Source of the DNA: Methanocella sp.
GTDB lineage: Archaea > Halobacteriota > Methanocellia > Methanocellales > Methanocellaceae
Assembly: GCF_035506375.1 (NCBI RefSeq)
Contig: NZ_DATJPM010000097.1
Location: 1-26,526 of the forward strand
Direction of reading: 5' to 3'
DNA: 26,526 nucleotides
The position numbers were made by a program, and so were the translations under genes. The first letter of the stretch is position 1. Every line of letters begins with the position of its first letter. Positions 22,781-26,526 of the stretch are shown here, piece after piece. Below the pieces are notes generated by a model. That model made no database searches, was not told the DNA's origin, and saw nothing but the letters and a program-made list of their open reading frames with translations.

Positions 22781-24355
22781 TCAAACGGCGATGACGCGCC
22801 CGATGCCCTTGCTTTTCCCTTCCCTAAAAATGAACTTCTGCCCGGGCTCGACTACATAGGGCCTGAACTTAAACCTTATGCGGGCCTTCCCCCGCTCCCC
22901 GGCCATCATGTACTTCCGGTCCAGGCCGACGATCTTCACGGCCTCACAGATGGTCTCCATATGGATGACCGGCTCGTAGCCGATGCCGATGCGGGTCGGA
23001 TGATTCAGGATAGCTATCTCCGCCTCGAACTCCTGCACGACTTTCGGCTCCTTTTCCGAAATGACCATGCCGCGGGCGATGTCCGGGGCCTTCATGCCTT
23101 TAATGGCGATGCCCACGATGTCGCCGGCGATGGCCTTGTTAACACGATAGTGGTGCATCTCGATGGACTGGACCCGGACCTTCTTGAAGGAGCCGTCCTC
23201 CATCGGGCCCAGGTAAACTGGATCATTCTGCTCGACGATGCCCTGCTTGATGGTACCGCTCACGACCACGCCCACGCTGTCGACGGTGTAGATCCGGTCG
23301 ATGTACATCTCGAAGGGCTTCTCGCTCGTCAAATTTCGTTTCGGCAGCTTAAACAGCAAATATTCCAGGATATCGTAGCCTTCTCTGGTCACGGAAGACG
23401 TGTGCAGGATAGGGACGATCATGCCTTCGGGCACTTTGCCTAATATGGTGTCGATATCTTCCGGCGATTTCACCCGGTAGGGCACTTTACCTACAAGACG
23501 CAGCGTCGAGTGGATGCCGGCCTCAGTCCTTTTAAGCTGCTCCGGGGTGGCCAGGTCGATCTTGGTAATGGCGATGATCACGGGCAGGTCCATTGCCAGT
23601 AAAATTCCCAGGTGTTCTTTTGTGATATGCGTGATGCCGTCGTCCGCGGCCACGACCAGCAGCCCGTAATCCAGCTTCTGGCCCACGATGCCGCGGATGG
23701 TCGTCCGAAGCCAGGGCTCGTGGCCTACCGTATCGACGAAGGAGATGATCTTATCCGATTGCTCTACCACACTGGCGCTCTCGCGCTTGTTCAGGGGGTT
23801 CTTCAGGTGGATGATATCCGAGCCCTTGATACCGTATACGGCATAAGAAAGGTCGGCGGAAAGGCCGCGGGCGATCTCGTGCGGTAAGACGTCCAGATAG
23901 ATGCGCGTCCGGCCGGCGCCGTCGTCTGTGGTCCCGGTGACCAGCGCTCCTACGAGAGTGCTCTTACCATGGTCTACGTGGCCCGCCGTGCCTATTAGCA
24001 AATGTTCGCCCGGCTTGACGTTGTTCTCCACGGAGACGAGGCCAACCAGCCCGCCGTCCACCTTATACTCTTCGACCTGCGTAACGTCCGCGTCGATCGT
24101 CATGGCGATGTTCTTTAAGACAGAAACGGTCTCGTCAAACTCTCCCCGCGCCAGTCCCTTCATGCTCCCGGCGTCCGTGACGCCGATGACGTAGAGCGCT
24201 TTGCCGTTTCCCGCGAGGATCCGGTGCTTCATCTGGCAGGACAGGTTTTCCATTCTGCGGGAATTTAGATGAGTTTCCTCGTTAAGGAATTCTTTGAACT
24301 CGATATTTGAGGTCTCGCCGGCTGACACAAGGGTTTCGAGCTCGAGTTTGTTCAT
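22781..24355 (-). CDS. GTPBP1-like translational GTPase with AlbA_2/Schlafen-like N-terminus
   Basis: A 524-residue GTPase. G1 is GTAGHVDHGKST (about 122-133), G3 is DTVGHE, G4 is TKID and G5 is in HTSSV. C-terminal domains resemble EF-Tu domains 2 and 3 (IDRIYTVDSVGVVVSGTI, ARIRFKFRPYVVEPGQKFIFREG). This matches the archaeal GTPBP1-like subfamily, whose exact role is not settled; rescue or mRNA-linked translation functions are proposed for relatives. Residues about 8-80 (ETSNIEFKEFL, GKALYVIGVTDAGSMKGL) read like an AlbA_2/Schlafen-type domain. A TATA-like GATTATAAC lies about 30 nt upstream, so the message may be almost leaderless. Its stop abuts the repeat element. Confidence 0.85.
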   Translation of the reverse strand: MNKLELETLVSAGETSNIEFKEFLNEETHLNSRRMENLSCQMKHRILAGNGKALYVIGVTDAGSMKGLARGEFDETVSVLKNIAMTIDADVTQVEEYKVDGGLVGLVSVENNVKPGEHLLIGTAGHVDHGKSTLVGALVTGTTDDGAGRTRIYLDVLPHEIARGLSADLSYAVYGIKGSDIIHLKNPLNKRESASVVEQSDKIISFVDTVGHEPWLRTTIRGIVGQKLDYGLLVVAADDGITHITKEHLGILLAMDLPVIIAITKIDLATPEQLKRTEAGIHSTLRLVGKVPYRVKSPEDIDTILGKVPEGMIVPILHTSSVTREGYDILEYLLFKLPKRNLTSEKPFEMYIDRIYTVDSVGVVVSGTIKQGIVEQNDPVYLGPMEDGSFKKVRVQSIEMHHYRVNKAIAGDIVGIAIKGMKAPDIARGMVISEKEPKVVQEFEAEIAILNHPTRIGIGYEPVIHMETICEAVKIVGLDRKYMMAGERGKARIRFKFRPYVVEPGQKFIFREGKSKGIGRVIAV

Positions 24356-24415
24356 TCGTCTTTATCATTAACTTTTAAGGTGTTATAATCTTTGTGTATT
24401 TAGATTAAAGAGACA

Positions 24416-24958
24416 TTAACGTTTGATAAATGCCAACGCTAATGCAACTGTTCCGGCCAGTATGGCCGCCATGAAGGTCATGCCCGGAGTAGCGGCGGGG
24501 GCCGGTGTCGCAGTCGGGGAATAAGACGGCATCAGAGCGGGCGTTTCCAGCGGCGGCATCGGCGTCTCCGTAGACGTCACGTTAACTGGCCGCATTGGCG
24601 GAATGTGGACGTTGGCGGTCTTCGTTCCCACGTTATCATCCATGTAAAAGATAGTGTACCATTTGTTACCCTGGTGGTCGGCTTCCAGGTAATACCAGTG
24701 GCCGGAAGGCACATGCGCGAACGTATACATACCCGGGGCGGCCCGCGCGGGGTCCACGTTCACGTACTGGGGATTATCCGGCATGTCGACGAAGGCGCCC
24801 TTTGTCTGGTTCGTGTTATCATAATAGTAGAGCGTCACCGTGGTATTATAGAAACCGCCCAGGTCCGGCTGCTGTTGCGCCAGGGAGGGTAAAGCCAGTA
24901 TAAGAAAAATGCCCGTAGCAGCGGCGATCATCATAAACCTCTGGTAATTTCGGGGCAT
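24416..24958 (-). CDS. Small surface protein with carboxypeptidase-regulatory-like module and C-terminal TM
   Basis: A 180-residue product with an N-terminal signal peptide (MIAAATGIFLILALPSLAQQ), one beta module (about 35-115), a Pro/Thr linker and a C-terminal hydrophobic helix ending AFIKR. The module repeats the pattern of the two larger surface proteins in this window: VTLYYYDN, MPDNPQY, then GMYTFAHVPSGHWYYLEA. It lacks the cytoplasmic HTH-like tail of those two. No clear ribosome-binding site precedes the ATG, while TTTTATCATAAT lies just upstream. It is 60 bp upstream of the GTPase gene on the same strand, probably by chance of order. Confidence 0.75.
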   Translation of the reverse strand: MPRNYQRFMMIAAATGIFLILALPSLAQQQPDLGGFYNTTVTLYYYDNTNQTKGAFVDMPDNPQYVNVDPARAAPGMYTFAHVPSGHWYYLEADHQGNKWYTIFYMDDNVGTKTANVHIPPMRPVNVTSTETPMPPLETPALMPSYSPTATPAPAATPGMTFMAAILAGTVALALAFIKR

Positions 24959-25006
24959 ATTATGATAAAACTTGGCGCAGGAAGGCTAAAAACATTTTCC
25001 TGCTGC

Positions 25007-25375
25007 TCAATAGCGCAAGAGTGTGGCCTGTGAGCGGTTTTCCGGGCTTTTAAAGTGTTCGGTGACGTTGGCCGCTCTCATGTACTCCAACTCGATGAAC
25101 CCGTCGCCGATCTTCTTTACCAGGGCATACTCCCTGTTCTTCACGGCGTCCGCTTCCTCCACGATGTCGCCTTCCTTGAGCCCCTCGATGGAATATCCCG
25201 CGGCTTTTCCCTTCTTATCGTATATTGCCCGCTTGAGGAAATCCCGGTTGAAGCCGAACTTCTCGTCCAGCCCGATGATCTTTGCCATCCAGTGCTTCTT
25301 CTTCGTGTCGACGGGGCATATCTCTCCTGCGTTAATCGCTATGCCCTGGGGCGTTTTGGTGACTTCTATCCTCAT
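25007..25375 (-). CDS. Uncharacterised 122-residue protein
   Basis: A soluble, charged protein with no signal or membrane segment. Notable stretches are IAINAGEICPVDTKKKHWMAKI, LDEKFGFNRDFLKRAIYDKK, and GDIVEEADAVKNREYALVKKI followed by FIELEYM. The last part reads like a small beta-barrel. I do not recognise the family. Codon use and clean length argue for a real gene. A TATA-like ATATATAATAATC (about 25401-25413) lies roughly 30 nt before the ATG and no ribosome-binding site is seen, so the transcript may be leaderless. Confidence 0.7.
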   Translation of the reverse strand: MRIEVTKTPQGIAINAGEICPVDTKKKHWMAKIIGLDEKFGFNRDFLKRAIYDKKGKAAGYSIEGLKEGDIVEEADAVKNREYALVKKIGDGFIELEYMRAANVTEHFKSPENRSQATLLRY

Positions 25376-25581
25376 GTTTTTCGACCATTATATTTCATGT
25401 GATTATTATATATGTACTTTTAGCCTAGATAAACTGCAGTGCAGTAAAGCGATTTGCTTATCCAGGCCGGGAGTTGTAGAGTATTTTTTCTCGGAGGACA
25501 AAGTATAAAATTATGCACGGCATTCAATTTATTAAGGTTTATTTGGTTGCCTAATAAGCTCTGTGTGCGGAGAGTGCGCCG

Positions 25582-26187
25582 TTGAAACGCTTATTGCTGA
25601 TCGGGCTCTTGATGGCCGTGCTTCTAACGGCCGGCTGTGCAGGGAAAAATGAGAACGCTCAGCCCGGCGCCAGCCAGACGGCGATCCAGGCGCCATTACT
25701 CGGCGGCACGGGTTTTTCAATGGCTGATCCGGCACCCGCCAACTATACGGTCACTTTCACCGAGAACGTCAACGACAGCGGCCAGGGCATTGTCGCCTAT
25801 TCCGGGCGCCTTACCCTCGAGGAAGTTTTGAGAGGGACGGCGGCTTATAATAAGATCAAGCAGAGTTATCCTTTTAACCTGATCAATATACAGCCGGACC
25901 GGGAATTCATGCTCGTGCGGTTCAGGTACGAGCTTGCAGATACCAGCATTCCCGGGGCCTCGCGTTTAGTGAACCGGGGCTCGTTCGCCATTTATCGTGA
26001 CGGGCGGCTCGATGCCGACGATAATACATATATCATAGGCGCCACGCCCGACTTTTATGGCAAGGTCCAAAAGGACGGCATCGTCGACGGCTGGTTCGCC
26101 TTTACGGTGCCCAGGAATGCCTCCTGGCCGCTGGTCGTCTATGGCAAGGATTCGGCCGGTAGCGGCATCTGGTTTAAGACGGGCTGA
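25582..26187 (+). CDS. Lipoprotein with DUF4352-like Ig-type domain
   Basis: A 201-residue secreted lipoprotein. The start is a TTG at 25582 with GGAGAG about 8 nt before it. The signal MKRLLLIGLLMAVLLTAGC ends in a lipobox (LTAGC, Cys19), so the protein should be lipid-anchored outside the cell membrane. After a Gln/Ala/Pro-rich spacer the rest is beta-rich (ANYTVTFTENVNDSGQG, REFMLVRFRYELAD, GSFAIYRDGRLDADDNTYI, VDGWFAFTVPRNASW). It has the strand layout of DUF4352-type immunoglobulin-like domains. That assignment is tentative and the function is unknown. It is convergent with tRNA-Ser, 20 bp away. Confidence 0.75.
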   Translation: MKRLLLIGLLMAVLLTAGCAGKNENAQPGASQTAIQAPLLGGTGFSMADPAPANYTVTFTENVNDSGQGIVAYSGRLTLEEVLRGTAAYNKIKQSYPFNLINIQPDREFMLVRFRYELADTSIPGASRLVNRGSFAIYRDGRLDADDNTYIIGATPDFYGKVQKDGIVDGWFAFTVPRNASWPLVVYGKDSAGSGIWFKTG

Positions 26188-26207
26188 ATAATCGAAGAAA
26201 TGGAAAG

Positions 26208-26293
26208 CGCTGAGGGAGAGATTTGAACTCCCGCGAGGCGTGAGCCTCAACAGCTCTCAAGGCTGCCGCCGTGGTCCGCTTGGCTACCTCAGC
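26208..26293 (-). tRNA. tRNA-Ser (anticodon UGA)
   Basis: On the minus strand a class II tRNA folds well. The acceptor is GCTGAGG with CCTCAGC, and the discriminator is G as expected for serine. The anticodon stem is GCAGC/GCTGT around loop CTTGAGA (anticodon TGA). A long variable arm and a T-arm with TTCAAAT complete it. The 3' CCA is not encoded. No intron is seen. Confidence 0.93.
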
Positions 26294-26326
26294 ACATATG
26301 CGAAAAGCAAACTACACTCACGCTAC

Positions 26327-26340
26327 AATAATATAAATCT
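26327..26340 (-). promoter_or_regulatory. TATA box for tRNA-Ser
   Basis: The minus strand reads AGATTTATATTATT, about 34-47 nt ahead of the tRNA 5' end, as expected for an archaeal tRNA promoter with a short leader. Confidence 0.55.
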
Positions 26341-26469
26341 TGTTGCGCTCGACTTAAGCCACTCTAAGCATAATAAGAACTCTCAAAGATGATTTCAGCC
26401 ATGAAGTTACGCGAAGCTGGCTTGAAGCTCACGAAGTCATTATTAAATATTTATGCTTTGTTGAATATG

Positions 26470-26526
26470 CCCTTTTAAGTCTCAGAGTGTACGGAGGGCA
26501 CTATTTTTCACCACAAAGGCACGAAG
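26470..26526. repeat. End of a third repeat element, cut by the window edge
   Basis: CCTTTTAAGT, then ACGGAGGGCACTATTTTTC and CACCACAAAGGC match both outer ends of the 18439-18978 element (one directly, the other as reverse complement). Only this terminal part is visible. Confidence 0.7.

Noticed and set aside
26389..26478. 29-codon plus-strand frame between tRNA-Ser and the repeat
   Set aside because: It ends inside the repeat boundary, has no ribosome-binding site, and shows no recognisable features.

Overview
The window looks like chromosomal DNA of a methanogenic archaeon, most likely of the Methanocellales (the order is inference). Support comes from methenyl-tetrahydromethanopterin cyclohydrolase (mch, 21571-22515), an archaeal RlmE with a C-terminal TRAM domain, an archaeal GTPBP1-like GTPase, an archaeal-type prepilin N-terminus, TATA boxes about 25-45 nt ahead of many starts, and a tRNA-Ser(UGA) without an encoded CCA.

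Region 1 (1-9007, all minus strand) is a cell-surface block. It holds a membrane protein cut by the window edge, a periplasmic-binding-protein fold on a pilin-type anchor, and a membrane-spanning protein whose cytoplasmic end looks like a helix-turn-helix; the last two overlap by ATGA. Next come a giant NHL/Ig-repeat surface protein, a tiny one-helix membrane protein, and a second membrane-spanning HTH-like protein. The 5' end of the giant gene does not read cleanly into its signal peptide.

Region 2 (9155-9874) carries two small membrane proteins whose 3' ends overlap.

Region 3 (10245-18402, all plus strand) is a polyphosphate/phosphotransfer island: a long pyruvate-kinase-like protein, a CHAD protein, a SixA-like histidine phosphatase, a Ppx/GppA exopolyphosphatase, two overlapping thymidylate-kinase-like genes (the second with a Walker A Lys-to-Arg change), and a two-domain PPK2. 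Several genes keep their own TATA box, so this is a functional neighbourhood with several transcription units.

Region 4 (18403-19009) is non-coding and is filled by a ~540-bp imperfect inverted repeat. Related sequence recurs at 22524-22780 and 26470-26526.

Region 5 (19010-26293) is mainly housekeeping: an HD-domain protein, rlmE, a DedA-family protein, mch, the GTPase, a small surface protein related to the two in region 1, an unrecognised 122-residue protein, a lipoprotein and tRNA-Ser.

The two most promising undescribed systems are (a) the pilin-anchored binding protein coupled to a transmembrane HTH protein, with a second transmembrane HTH protein close by, and (b) the polyphosphate island with its paired kinase-like proteins. 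All calls come from reading the sequence; no database search was run.
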